Assembly (NCBI GenBank): GCA_050248955.1
Contig: JBFWRK010000009.1
Span: 136,993-200,992 of the forward strand
Reading direction: 5' to 3'
Length of the DNA: 64,000 nt
Source of the DNA: JBFWRK01 sp050248955
Lineage (GTDB): Bacteria; Actinomycetota; Acidimicrobiia; Acidimicrobiales; Ilumatobacteraceae
Shown here in pieces: positions 1-8,687 of the stretch (position 1 is the first letter of the stretch; every line of letters begins with the position of its first letter). The notes beneath the pieces were generated by a model. It was not told the origin of the DNA. It saw only the letters and a list, made by a program, of their open reading frames with translations, and did no database searches. Made by a program: the position numbers and the translations under genes.

Positions 1-160
1 GGTCCGTCTCGCGGGTGCCCGGCGCGCCGCCGCGCACGTCGACCCCGGCCGTCGCGCCGCTGGGCGCGAGCACCACGGTCGTGCCCGTCAGCCACCCTGC
101 ACCGGCCCGACGATGGTGCCCGACGAGCAGGCCGGTCACATCGGTCAGCGAGCCGATCAC
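1..160 (-). CDS. P1 family peptidase (DmpA/S58-like), N-terminal fragment
   Basis: Only the first 53 codons lie in the window; the gene continues past base 1. The start is GTG at 160-158, overlapping the TGA of the metallophosphoesterase by four bases (GTGA). The fragment reads SLTDVTGLLVGHH near the start and ends in GVDVRGGAPGTRETD. Both match the N-terminal strand and substrate-pocket segment of the P1/S58 family of self-processing N-terminal nucleophile aminopeptidases. The nucleophile itself would lie outside the window. It is the last visible gene of a four-gene minus-strand operon. The family assignment is strong; the substrate (L-aminopeptidase, D-aminopeptidase or other) cannot be told. 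Confidence 0.85.
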   Translation of the reverse strand, partial: MIGSLTDVTGLLVGHHRRAGAGWLTGTTVVLAPSGATAGVDVRGGAPGTRETD

Positions 161-987
161 CGCGCCGGCCTTAACATGTCGGCAAGGGGGAGCAACGGTG
201 CGTCCCGCATGCTGCTCGCGTGCGGCGGAGCGAACTCGGCGAACGAGAGCTGCTCGACCCCGGGCGGCACGACGAGGCGATGCTCGAACGAGCCGTCCTC
301 GTGCAAGTCGTAGCTCACGTAGCCGATGACGTGTCGCGAGCCGTCGTCGGTCGGGCTGCCGAGGAACCCGGCGGATGGTGCGAGCACGTGCATCGGCGTG
401 GGCGCTCGGTACCGGTGCAGGTGACCCGAGGCGACGAGCCGCACGTCGGCCGTGCCCAGGCTTCGTTGCAGGGCACCGCGCTGGTCCATGCCGATCGACC
501 AGTCGCCCTCGTCCGCGATGTCGACGTCGCGGAGGAAGATCGGCTGGTGGAGGAACAGCGCGACGAACCGCTCGGTCGTGCACATCGCCGTCAGCCACTC
601 GTCGTGCGCTGCCTCACCGAGCCGGTACACGTTGGCGCCGATCAGCCGCCAGGCGCCGAGATCCCTGCAGAACGTGTCGGCTCTCCACGTCTCGAGGAAG
701 GCGGCGTTGCGGGCCTCGCTCCACAGGTCGTGGCTGAACCCGCCGGTGTCGTGGTTCCCGGGGATCACGGCGAACGGCTGGGGCATGCCGGTCGACAGCA
801 CCCGGAAGGCGAACGCGCGCTCGTCCTCGTCGTCCGGATCGTCGGCAGCGACGTCTCCCGTGTGGATCACGAAGTCCGGCGCCTCGTCGGTGATCGCCTG
901 CAGCACTGCGAGCACGTTCGGCACGGCGTACGCCCGCCGATGCGAGAGGTGGGTGTCGGACAGCTGGGCGATCCTGACCGTGCTCAC
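157..987 (-). CDS. Metallophosphoesterase (calcineurin-like, cAMP phosphodiesterase-like)
   Basis: 276-residue protein with the ordered metal motifs of calcineurin-like phosphoesterases: SDTH (10-13), GD (44-45), GNHD (77-80), a His in LFLHQP (about 145) and GHLHRY (about 187). These bind the two metals that hydrolyse a phosphodiester or phosphomonoester; the GHLH form is common in CpdA/Icc-type enzymes. The start chosen is GTG at 987, because it makes a GTGA overlap with the esterase stop and removes a poorly conserved five-residue extension from an ATG at 1002. No signal peptide, so cytoplasmic. The substrate is not deducible. Confidence 0.85.
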   Translation of the reverse strand: MSTVRIAQLSDTHLSHRRAYAVPNVLAVLQAITDEAPDFVIHTGDVAADDPDDEDERAFAFRVLSTGMPQPFAVIPGNHDTGGFSHDLWSEARNAAFLETWRADTFCRDLGAWRLIGANVYRLGEAAHDEWLTAMCTTERFVALFLHQPIFLRDVDIADEGDWSIGMDQRGALQRSLGTADVRLVASGHLHRYRAPTPMHVLAPSAGFLGSPTDDGSRHVIGYVSYDLHEDGSFEHRLVVPPGVEQLSFAEFAPPHASSMRDAPLLPLADMLRPAR

Positions 988-2432
988 GCCCGCGCGTCCC
1001 ACAGCTCGCGCAGGTCGCCTTCAGGGTCGTCGAGCACTCGGCTCTCCGCGTCGATCTGCAACGTCGCGCGGCTCGAGGTGTCGTACGCCGGCCAGCCCGG
1101 ATCACCGTTGCGGGCGAACGCGATCAGCGCGTCGGAGAACACGTCGGCGACGCGCACGCGCTCCGGCCGCTCACCCGTGAACGCGGCGACGCCCGGCTGT
1201 TCGAGGTTGTGGAACGCGAACGGGATGTCGAGCCCGTGGCACGAGCCGAGCGCGCCGCCGAAGGCGGGGCTCGCCCACGTGAACCAGTACATCCAGGTCG
1301 GTGCCGCCTGCTCGGCGCGGGCCTCGGCGAGCCGCCGAGCCGGCACGCGGAACGTCTCGTCCGTCTGCACCGCTGAAGCCAGCTGACCGTTCGTCGCTCC
1401 CGGGCGCAAGGCACGGTAGGTGGCGATCGCCTCCGTGGTACGAGCGCCGAGTCGTCGCTCGAACTCCGTCCGCAGCCCGTTGTCGGTCAGGTCGGCGAGG
1501 CGGTGGTCGAACGCGTTGAAGAGCTGCATCTCGTCGCGGGTGCTCCCGAGCACCACCGGGATCGGGGCCCGCGATGCCGCGTCCGAGATCGATCCGGTCA
1601 GCACGTCGCCGTCCGGCGCCGGCGAGAAGGCCGTCATCGCGCCGGCGCGGTCGCGCAGCACCGCTCGCTGCGCGTGGAGCAGCCGGTCCGCCGACAGCGC
1701 GAGCAGGGCGGCGACGTCGTCGAGCTCGGCCGCAGCGAGCAGTGCGGCCGTGGCCTCCGCGGCGCGGCGCTCGTCGCGGAGCTGCGTGATCGAGGCGCTC
1801 ATCGCCCAGGCGCGGTGGAACGTGGCGCCGACCGCCGGAGTGGCGAGCAGCGCGACGACGCTTGCGCCACCGGCCGACTCGCCGAAGACGGTGACGCTGC
1901 CGGGATCGCCGCCGAACGCGGCGATGTTGCGCTGCACCCAGTCGAGCGCGGCGAGCTGGTCGCGCAGGCCCTGGTTGCCCGCACCGGTGAAGCCGAACGC
2001 GCCGAGCCGGTAGTTGATCGTGACGACGACCACGTCGCCCCGGGTCGCGAGCGAGGAGCCCTCGTACCACGGCATCGATCCGGTGCCCGTGACGAACGCG
2101 CCACCGTGGACCCAGACGAGGACCGGACGGCGGCCGTCGTCGCAGCGGGGCGTGGCGATGTTCAGTGAGAGGCAGTCCTCGGCCATCGGCAGCGAACTGC
2201 CGCCCAGCGCCTTCTCGAGCAGCCCGGGGATCTGGTGGCACTGGGCGCCGTACGCGGTGGCATCGAGCTCACCGTCCCACGGCGCGACGGGCAACGGAGG
2301 TGCGAAACGCTCGACCGACGCGAACCTGATGCCCATGAACACGTCCGCACCGTCGCGCCGCAGCCCCCGCACGGCGCCGCAGGGCGGTGCGGCGATCGGC
2401 GACGCCCTCGGGTCGTGGGAGGTGGCGGTCAT
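984..2432 (-). CDS. Type-B carboxylesterase (para-nitrobenzyl esterase family)
   Basis: 482-residue alpha/beta hydrolase. It has the family N-terminal GAVRGLRRDGADVFMGIRF-type segment, an oxyanion-hole HGGAF (about 108), and the nucleophile elbow FGESAGGAS near residue 190. An acidic residue in STRDE (about 300) and a His in CHGLDIPF (about 390) complete the expected Ser-Glu/Asp-His triad. No signal peptide is visible, so it is probably cytoplasmic and hydrolyses carboxylic esters. The ATG start overlaps the upstream enoyl-CoA hydratase stop by four bases (ATGA), and the stop overlaps the next gene likewise, so the operon is translationally coupled. Confidence 0.88.
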   Translation of the reverse strand: MTATSHDPRASPIAAPPCGAVRGLRRDGADVFMGIRFASVERFAPPLPVAPWDGELDATAYGAQCHQIPGLLEKALGGSSLPMAEDCLSLNIATPRCDDGRRPVLVWVHGGAFVTGTGSMPWYEGSSLATRGDVVVVTINYRLGAFGFTGAGNQGLRDQLAALDWVQRNIAAFGGDPGSVTVFGESAGGASVVALLATPAVGATFHRAWAMSASITQLRDERRAAEATAALLAAAELDDVAALLALSADRLLHAQRAVLRDRAGAMTAFSPAPDGDVLTGSISDAASRAPIPVVLGSTRDEMQLFNAFDHRLADLTDNGLRTEFERRLGARTTEAIATYRALRPGATNGQLASAVQTDETFRVPARRLAEARAEQAAPTWMYWFTWASPAFGGALGSCHGLDIPFAFHNLEQPGVAAFTGERPERVRVADVFSDALIAFARNGDPGWPAYDTSSRATLQIDAESRVLDDPEGDLRELWDARA

Positions 2433-3211
2433 GTTCCGGTGAACGTCGCCGGCCGTCGTTCGAGGAACGCGCTCACACCCTCACGGTGATCATCGCTCTT
2501 GAAGCACTCGGCGAGCGCGACGGTGTGCCGGCCGAGGTGCTCGTCGACGCCGCAGCCGAAGCCCTCGTGCACGAGCGCCTTGATCCGGCTGATCGCGAAC
2601 GGCGACCCGCCGACGAACGACGTCGCCAGCTCCCTCGCCCGTGCCTGCAGCTCGTCGGCCGGCACGACCGCGAGGACGTAGCCGGCGCGGAGCGCCTCGT
2701 CGGCGGTGACGAACCGCCCGCTGTAGAGCAGCTCGAGCGCCCGTTGCTGGCCGAGCAGCCTGGGCAGCAGCCAGGTTCCCGCCCCGGTGTCAGGGACCAG
2801 TCCACGGTGGACGAAGTTCCAGGCGAAGCGCGCCCCCGGCGAGGCCACGCGGACATCGCACTGGGACGCGAGCTCGGCACCCATGCCGACGGCGGGGCCG
2901 TCGATCGCGGCAATCGTGGGCTTCGGGCACTGGACGAGCGGCCACCACCGGTCGTGCTCGTCGGGTCGGCCGCGCAGACCCCGTTCCGTCCCCGGCACGG
3001 TCGCCAGATCCGCGAGGTCGGTCCCGGCGCAGAACGCGCCGGGCACGCCGGTCAGGATGACCACCCGGGCGGTGTCGTCGTCCCCGGCCCGCCTCACGGC
3101 GTCGATGAAGTCGCCGAGCATCGCGTACGTCATCGCGTTGCGCTTCTCGGGCCGGTCGATGGTGATGGTCGCGATGCCGTCGTCGACCTCGTAGCGGATG
3201 TGGTCGCCCAT
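2429..3211 (-). CDS. Enoyl-CoA hydratase/isomerase family protein
   Basis: 260-residue crotonase-fold protein. It shows DRPEKRNAMTYAM (about 18-30), the oxyanion-hole segment FCAGTDLADL (about 60), GPAVGMGAELASQCDVRVAS (about 103-122) and GLVPDTGAGTWLLPRLLG. The second catalytic acid is Asp in PDTG, as in many actinobacterial paralogues of uncertain substrate. It heads the operon; on the minus strand TACGGT lies nine bases before the ATG, consistent with a leaderless transcript. Its C-terminal FLERRPATFTG is nearly repeated in the second hydratase at 61677. Role: probably fatty-acid or CoA-ester beta-oxidation. Confidence 0.88.
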   Translation of the reverse strand: MGDHIRYEVDDGIATITIDRPEKRNAMTYAMLGDFIDAVRRAGDDDTARVVILTGVPGAFCAGTDLADLATVPGTERGLRGRPDEHDRWWPLVQCPKPTIAAIDGPAVGMGAELASQCDVRVASPGARFAWNFVHRGLVPDTGAGTWLLPRLLGQQRALELLYSGRFVTADEALRAGYVLAVVPADELQARARELATSFVGGSPFAISRIKALVHEGFGCGVDEHLGRHTVALAECFKSDDHREGVSAFLERRPATFTGT

Positions 3212-3281
3212 GAGGGTGTCACCGTACTGGGGGACGATGGTGAGCAGTCGTCCCCGACGGCTCTCCCGCTATCGTGCCGCC

Positions 3282-3950
3282 GTGCTGGAACGAGAGCCCC
3301 ACGCCGAGACGGCCCTCCACAGGCTGCGCACGCGGGCCAAGCGGGCGGCCGGCGAGCTCGTCCACCGGGCGTGGGAGGGAGCGATCGAGCTCGGTGCCAT
3401 CGGCCCCGACGACCGGCGCGGGCGGCGCTTCGGCAGCTTCGGTCAGGGCAGCATCGTCTGCTTCCCGGCGAACACGATCTTCAACGAGCAGTACATCCAC
3501 ATCGGGCGGGGCACGATGATCGGACCCCAGGCGACGTTGTCCGCCGGCATGGTGCCAGGGCAGCAGTGCCTCGGCGAGCGCGTCGTGACGATCGGCGACC
3601 GCTGCCTGATCGGCAAGGGGAGCGCGATCGTCGGCCACTTCTCGATCGAGATCGGCAACGACGTGTGGACCGGCCACAACGTCTACATCACCGATCAGAA
3701 CCACGGGTACGAGGACCTCGACCTGCCGATCTCGAAGCAGACGATGCCCGAGGGAAAGGTCGTGATCGGCGACGGCTCGTGGCTCGGCTACGGCGCGGTG
3801 GTGCTCCCGGGCGTCCGGATCGGCCGGCACGTCGCGGTCGGCGCGAACTCGGTCGTCACCAGCGACCTGCCGGACCGCTGCGTCGCCGTCGGCGCCCCGG
3901 CGCGGCCGGTCCGCCGCTGGACCGAAGGTGAGGGCTGGACGAGCTGCTGA
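3282..3950 (+). CDS. Acyltransferase with left-handed beta-helix (hexapeptide repeat)
   Basis: 222-residue protein whose C-terminal two thirds is a run of hexapeptide turns (IGRGTMIG, IGDRCLIGKGSAIVG, IEIGNDVWTGHNVYI, IGDGSWLGYGAVVLPGV, VAVGANSVV), the left-handed beta-helix of O-/N-acetyltransferases. The His in DQNHGY is placed like the catalytic His of the LacA/WbbJ-type enzymes, and VAVGAPARPVRRW closes the helix. GTG 3282 was chosen rather than an upstream ATG because TATCGT at 3270-3275 sits six bases before it, a leaderless layout repeated in this window. The substrate is unknown; sugars or surface glycans are usual for the family. Confidence 0.85.
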   Translation: MLEREPHAETALHRLRTRAKRAAGELVHRAWEGAIELGAIGPDDRRGRRFGSFGQGSIVCFPANTIFNEQYIHIGRGTMIGPQATLSAGMVPGQQCLGERVVTIGDRCLIGKGSAIVGHFSIEIGNDVWTGHNVYITDQNHGYEDLDLPISKQTMPEGKVVIGDGSWLGYGAVVLPGVRIGRHVAVGANSVVTSDLPDRCVAVGAPARPVRRWTEGEGWTSC

Positions 3951-3977
3951 GCGGCCGTCCCGGTCAGGGAACGGCCG

Positions 3978-4538
3978 TCAGGTCGACAGGTCGACCGGGG
4001 CCTGGCAGCTCGGCATCTCGTTCTGGCGGGCGACGTCGTTGATGAACCCGGTGATCGGCGACCCCTCGACCTCGCTCTCGGCAAAGCCGGAGTTGTCGCC
4101 GTCGCGCAGCTGGTCGGCGTACGTGCGGCGATCGGCGACGTAGGTGCGGTAGTCGTCGAGCCAGAGCGGGATGATCTCCTGGCCCTTCTCGTCGGTCGGC
4201 GGGACGGCGGCGAGATCGTCGAGCAGATCGGTGATGATGACGTTCGTCTTGTCGACGATGGCGGCCTTCTCGGTCAGCGCACCGGCACCGACGTCCTCGA
4301 TCGTCCTCATGTCGGCGAGCGCGACCAGCTGCTCCTTCGCGTCGGCGCAGCGCACCTCGGCGCGCTCGGACCAGGCGCGGTCACCGATCCGGTTGACGCC
4401 CTCTTTCGGGGCGAACAGGAACGCGTACACCCACATCGCCGCGAGCAGGGCGACCACGACGACGAGGAGAGCACGCAGCAAGCGTCGGCTTCTGGGAGGC
4501 TCGGCATCGGCCAGGACCGGGTCCACGGCGGTCATCAT
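3978..4538 (-). CDS. Hypothetical membrane-anchored protein
   Basis: 186 residues. After a short Asp/Glu/Pro-rich N-terminus and an Arg-rich stretch comes one transmembrane helix at about 20-42 (LLVVVVALLAAMWVYAFLF). The rest is an extracytoplasmic, mostly helical domain with two cysteines (about 61 and 180) and many charged residues. I do not recognise a named family. The ATG at 4538 overlaps the DoxX stop (ATGATGA), so the two are co-translated. The longer reading of this frame upstream is the shadow of DoxX and was discarded. The function is unknown. Confidence 0.7.
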   Translation of the reverse strand: MMTAVDPVLADAEPPRSRRLLRALLVVVVALLAAMWVYAFLFAPKEGVNRIGDRAWSERAEVRCADAKEQLVALADMRTIEDVGAGALTEKAAIVDKTNVIITDLLDDLAAVPPTDEKGQEIIPLWLDDYRTYVADRRTYADQLRDGDNSGFAESEVEGSPITGFINDVARQNEMPSCQAPVDLST

Positions 4539-5038
4539 GTCGGCGGCGCGGGGCGGTAGAACAGGGCGAGTTGGCCGACCGCGGCGCCGACACCGACGAT
4601 CCCCGCGATGGCCGCGCCCCACCAGTCCTGCACGTCGAGGTCGAGCATCCGGTCGATCGAGAACCGCCCGGCGCCGATCGTGGCGACGCAGAACGCGAGC
4701 AACGCGATCGACCCCGTGTACTCCCAGCCCTGACCGGGCTTGAAGACGAAGAAGCCGACCTTCCAGTGGGCGACGATCGTGGCGACGAGCATCACGCCGA
4801 TCATCCCGGCCGCGGCCAGCGGCGTGAGGAAGCCGACGGCGAACATCACCCCCGAGCCGATCTCGGTCGCCGCCGCCAGCCGCGCCTGGAGGGCGGGGTA
4901 CTTCATGCCGATCGAACCGAACCACCTCGCGGTGCCCTCGAGCCCGCCGGCGCCGAACACCTTGTTGTAGCCGTGGTACGCGAGCGAGAGGCCGAAGCCC
5001 ACCCGGAGGAGCAGCAGGCCGAGATCGACGTTGTCCAT
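4535..5038 (-). CDS. DoxX family membrane protein
   Basis: 167-residue integral membrane protein with the DoxX signature: N-terminal LLLLRVGFGLSLAYHGYNKVFG, WFGSIG, then ATEIGSGVMFAVGFLTPLAA and three more hydrophobic helices (four to five in total). DoxX proteins are small membrane proteins linked to redox homeostasis and membrane-associated oxidoreductases. Start: ATG 5038 rather than the ATG 36 bases upstream, because the minus strand carries TACCGT (plus-strand 5046-5051) seven bases before it. It leads a two-gene operon with the membrane-anchored protein that follows. Confidence 0.85.
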   Translation of the reverse strand: MDNVDLGLLLLRVGFGLSLAYHGYNKVFGAGGLEGTARWFGSIGMKYPALQARLAAATEIGSGVMFAVGFLTPLAAAGMIGVMLVATIVAHWKVGFFVFKPGQGWEYTGSIALLAFCVATIGAGRFSIDRMLDLDVQDWWGAAIAGIVGVGAAVGQLALFYRPAPPT

Positions 5039-5115
5039 CGGTGCCACGGTAGGCGCGGCGAGCAACATCCACATAGTGCGTGAGCGTCGTCGAGGTTGCT
5101 GGTAGAACGGCAGCC

Positions 5116-6897
5116 ATGGCCGGATCGAGCAGTCAGATGAACGCGCTCCCGACCCAGTCCTCGTTCCGGCGGGGAGTCGAGCTCGTCCGCCACCACGCCT
5201 TCGTGCACCCCGGGCTGTTCTTCACGGCTGTCGGCGGCGCGGCGGTGTTCGCGTTGTGCACGGTCGCCTCGGCGTGGGCCGTCCAGTGGGTCGTCGACCG
5301 CGTGATCTTCCCCCGCTTCGAGGACGGCGAGATCGCGGTCGGCACCGTCGTGGCCGGAGCGGGGCTCGTGATCGGCATCGGCATCGTGCGTGCGGCAGGC
5401 GTCGTCGTCCGCCGGACGTGGGCAGGCAAGGCGCAGTGGCGCACCGCAGAGACGATCGCCGGCCAGGTGGTCGACCGGCTCCAGACGCAACCCGTGCGCT
5501 GGCACCAGGTGCGCCCCACCGGCGATCTCGTCGCTCGTGCCGGCGTCGACGTGGAGGCCGCCGTCGCGGTGATGGCTCCGCTCCCGTTCGCGAGCAGCAC
5601 CGTGCTGATGATCGTCGTCTCCGCGATCTGGCTGCTGATCACCGACTTGTTGCTCGGTGGCTTCGCGGTGCTGCTGTTCCCGATCCTGGCGGGCATGAAC
5701 GTCGTCTACCAGCACCGCGTCGAGCGCCACCTCAACGAGGCGCAGGAACACCTCGGCCGGCTGTCGGCGGCGGTGCACGAGAGCTTCGACGGCGTGATGG
5801 TGGTGAAGGCGTTCGGCGCCGAGCGGCGGGAGGCCGAGCGGCTCGCCGCGATCGCCGGCCACCTGCGGCACGCCCGCATCAGGGCGGTGTCCATCAGGGC
5901 GACCTTCGAGTCGTTGCTCGACGCCGTCCCGACGATGGCGAACATCGTCCTGCTCGTCGGTGGGGCGTGGCGGGTCGAGAACGGCGCGATGACCGTCGGC
6001 GAGGTCAGCAGCTTCATCTACCTGTTCACGCTGCTCGTGTTCCCCCTGCGGCTGATCGGGTTCGCGCTGTCGGAGATGCCGCACTCGCTCGCCGGGTGGG
6101 GACGCGTGCAGGAGATCCTCCGGGCGCCGCTCGAGCCGGATCCGATGGTCACGGTGGGGCGTGCCGCTCCCGGGCTCGGGATCGAGCTGACCGACGTCTC
6201 GTTCGGGTACGAGCGCGGGCGCCCGGTCATCCGCGACCTCTCGCTGCACGTCGCCGAGGGCCGCATGGTCGCCCTCGTCGGCTCGACAGGCGCGGGCAAG
6301 ACGTCGCTCCTGCAGATCGTCGCCGGGCTCCTTCCCGCCGACAGCGGCACGGCCGCCCGCGGACCAGGGGCATGCTGCCTCGTGTTCCAGGAGGGGTTCC
6401 TCTTCGCCGGCTCGATCGCCGAGAACGTGACGTTGGGCGAGTCGTACTCCGAGGAGGCGATCATCGCCGCGCTCGAGATGGCGGACGCGATGGAGTTCGT
6501 CGACACGCTGCCAGCGGGCGTGGCGACGATGGTCGGCGAGCGAGGCGTCAGCCTCTCCGGCGGCCAGCGCCAGCGGGTCGCTCTCGCGAGGGCCTTGGTG
6601 CGCGATCCGTCGGTGCTGCTGCTCGACGACACGACGTCGGCCCTCGACCCGTCGACCGAAGGCCGCATCCTCTCGAACCTGCGCTCCGGCCTGCGCCACG
6701 CGACCACGCTGATCGTGGCGTCCCGGCCGTCGACGATCGCGCTCGCCGACGAGATCATCGTGATGGCCGACGGCCGGATCATCGCCCACGGCGCGCACGC
6801 GGATCTGCTGGCGACGGTGCCCGCCTACCGAGGGCTCGTCGAGGCGTACGAGCACGACCGCGCGCTCACGGTCGGCAGCACGGAGGCGGCGTCGTGA
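5116..6897 (+). CDS. ABC transporter, fused permease/ATPase (exporter subunit 1)
   Basis: 594-residue half-transporter of the type IV (exporter) fold: six membrane helices in about 1-320, then an ATPase domain. Walker A is GSTGAGKTSLL, the signature is the consensus LSGGQRQRVALARAL, and Walker B reads LLLDDTTSALDP. The catalytic glutamate of Walker B is therefore replaced by Asp, the usual mark of the degenerate site in heterodimeric exporters. The next gene supplies the partner, with a 4-base overlap. ATG 5116 is preferred over the codon at 5080 because the extra residues are not family-like. The substrate is unknown (drug, lipid or peptide). Confidence 0.88.
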   Translation: MAGSSSQMNALPTQSSFRRGVELVRHHAFVHPGLFFTAVGGAAVFALCTVASAWAVQWVVDRVIFPRFEDGEIAVGTVVAGAGLVIGIGIVRAAGVVVRRTWAGKAQWRTAETIAGQVVDRLQTQPVRWHQVRPTGDLVARAGVDVEAAVAVMAPLPFASSTVLMIVVSAIWLLITDLLLGGFAVLLFPILAGMNVVYQHRVERHLNEAQEHLGRLSAAVHESFDGVMVVKAFGAERREAERLAAIAGHLRHARIRAVSIRATFESLLDAVPTMANIVLLVGGAWRVENGAMTVGEVSSFIYLFTLLVFPLRLIGFALSEMPHSLAGWGRVQEILRAPLEPDPMVTVGRAAPGLGIELTDVSFGYERGRPVIRDLSLHVAEGRMVALVGSTGAGKTSLLQIVAGLLPADSGTAARGPGACCLVFQEGFLFAGSIAENVTLGESYSEEAIIAALEMADAMEFVDTLPAGVATMVGERGVSLSGGQRQRVALARALVRDPSVLLLDDTTSALDPSTEGRILSNLRSGLRHATTLIVASRPSTIALADEIIVMADGRIIAHGAHADLLATVPAYRGLVEAYEHDRALTVGSTEAAS

Positions 6898-8687
6898 TCC
6901 CGACCGGCGCGATCGGTTCGAGCGGTGCGGTCGAGGTCCTCAGCAGGGGCGTGAAGACGACACCCGAGCTGCGCCGAGGCATCGGCATCACGCTGCTGCT
7001 CGCCTTCTTCGGCGCGGCAGGCCGTGTGGTGGTGCCGATCCTCATCCAGCAATCGATCGACCGTGGCATCAGTCGGGAGCGGGTCGATGTCGGCCTCGTC
7101 GCCACCTTGGGCGCGATCGGCGTCTGCGTCGTCGCGGTCGCATCGCTGTCGCAGCGCACGGCCGTGGCTCGGCTCGGCGTCCGCAGCGAGGAGGCGCTCT
7201 ACGGGTTGCGCCTGCGGCTCTTCAACCACATCCACCGGCTGAGCATCGCCGACCACGTCGACGAGCGTCGTGGTTCGTTGGTCGCCCGTGTCACGTCGGA
7301 CATCGAGACGCTGACGCAGTTCTTCTCGTGGGGCGCCATCGCATGGCTGCTCGACGGCACCCTGATGCTGCTCGTCGCGTCGGTGATGCTCTCGTACGAC
7401 TGGGTGCTCGCACTCGTCGCCTTCGCGGTCGCGGCTCCACTCGCGTGGGTGCTGCGGTCCGTGCAGCACCGCCTCGTGACGGCCTACGACCGGACGCGCG
7501 AGAAGAACGCCACGATGCTCACCGACATCTCCGAGATGGTGAGCGGCTCGGCCGCGATCAGGGCGTACGGCGCCCAGGCGGCCACGACGGCGCGGGTCCG
7601 TCGCTCGACGAAGGAGCGGGCGGACGCGCAGATCCGGGCCGGCATCATCGGCGCGTTCCTGTTCCCGTCCGGCGAGGTCTTCTCCGTGCTGACCATTGCC
7701 GCCGTCGTGTCGGTCGGCGTCGCCCGGGGCCCGAGCAGCGGCCTCACCGCCGGCGCGCTCGTCGGCTTCGTCTTCCTGACGTACCGCTTCCTCGAGCCGA
7801 TCGCGGAGTTCACCGAGATCCTCGACCAGAGCCAGACCGCGGTGGCCGGGCTGCGGCGGATCCTGTCCGTCCTCGACATGCCCGTCGGCCCTCCGGCGCC
7901 CGAGCAGCCGATCCCACTCCCGCCCGGGACACTCGGCCTCGACATCCAGGGCGTGACGTTCGCGTACCGGCCGCGGCCCGGGATGGAGGACGACGGCACT
8001 GCCGCGCTCCGCGACGTCGACATCTCGATCGCCCCGGGCGAACAGGTCGCCGTGGTGGGCGCCACCGGTTCCGGCAAGAGCACGCTCGCGCTGCTGATCG
8101 CCCGTCTCGCCGATCCCGGCGCGGGGGTCGTCCGGCTCGGCGGCGTCGACCTGCGCAACGTCGACAACGAGGACCTGCGCCGGCGGGTGATGGTCGTCCC
8201 ACAGGAGCCGTTCCTGTTCGACGACTCGATCGAGGCGAACCTCGCCTTTGCCCGGCCGGAGCTGAGCCACGACGAGATCGTCGCCGCGTTCAGCGACCTC
8301 GGCCTCGTCGACTTCGTCGAGTCGCTGCCGGACGGCCTCGCCACGTCGGTCGGCGAGCGCGGTGAGCAGCTGTCGGCGGGGGAGCGCCAGCTCGTCGCGC
8401 TCGTGCGAGCGTACCTCGCCGACCCGGACCTGTTGCTGCTCGACGAGGCCACGTCGTCGGTCGATCCGCTGACCGAGACGCGGCTCGGGCGGGCGATGGA
8501 GCGCCTCGCCCAGGGCCGCACGACCGTCGCGATCGCGCACCGGCTGTCGACCGCGGCGCGCGCCGATCGGATCTTCGTGCTCGAGCGTGGCGTCCTCGTC
8601 GAGTCGGGGTCGCACGACGAGCTCGTCGACGCCGGCGGACCGTACAGCGCGCTGTACGCCAGCTGGCTTGACGCAACGATGAGCTGA
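6894..8687 (+). CDS. ABC transporter, fused permease/ATPase (exporter subunit 2)
   Basis: 597-residue partner of the preceding gene: six-helix membrane domain (about 1-325) followed by an ATPase with Walker A GATGSGKSTLA and Walker B LLLLDEATSSVDP with the catalytic Glu intact. Its signature is degenerate, LSAGERQ instead of LSGGQ. Together with the Asp-type Walker B of subunit 1, the two defects would fall in the same composite ATP site, leaving one fully catalytic site. The start is GTG 6894 in the GTGA overlap; the same frame stays open far upstream, but only as a shadow of subunit 1. Confidence 0.9.
   Translation: MIPTGAIGSSGAVEVLSRGVKTTPELRRGIGITLLLAFFGAAGRVVVPILIQQSIDRGISRERVDVGLVATLGAIGVCVVAVASLSQRTAVARLGVRSEEALYGLRLRLFNHIHRLSIADHVDERRGSLVARVTSDIETLTQFFSWGAIAWLLDGTLMLLVASVMLSYDWVLALVAFAVAAPLAWVLRSVQHRLVTAYDRTREKNATMLTDISEMVSGSAAIRAYGAQAATTARVRRSTKERADAQIRAGIIGAFLFPSGEVFSVLTIAAVVSVGVARGPSSGLTAGALVGFVFLTYRFLEPIAEFTEILDQSQTAVAGLRRILSVLDMPVGPPAPEQPIPLPPGTLGLDIQGVTFAYRPRPGMEDDGTAALRDVDISIAPGEQVAVVGATGSGKSTLALLIARLADPGAGVVRLGGVDLRNVDNEDLRRRVMVVPQEPFLFDDSIEANLAFARPELSHDEIVAAFSDLGLVDFVESLPDGLATSVGERGEQLSAGERQLVALVRAYLADPDLLLLDEATSSVDPLTETRLGRAMERLAQGRTTVAIAHRLSTAARADRIFVLERGVLVESGSHDELVDAGGPYSALYASWLDATMS

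Noticed and set aside
1..330. Plus-strand frames at 15-329 and 113-313
   Set aside because: They are antisense to the P1 peptidase and metallophosphoesterase genes and show no protein-like motifs.
4903..6855. 650-codon minus-strand frame opposite the ABC exporter subunit 1
   Set aside because: It is antisense to a complete ABC ATPase and permease with conserved motifs; no recognisable protein.
5256..8687. 1143-codon plus-strand frame suggesting a giant fused ABC protein
   Set aside because: The first 546 codons are out of frame with subunit 1 and carry shadow composition. The real start is GTG 6894, with a 4-base overlap.
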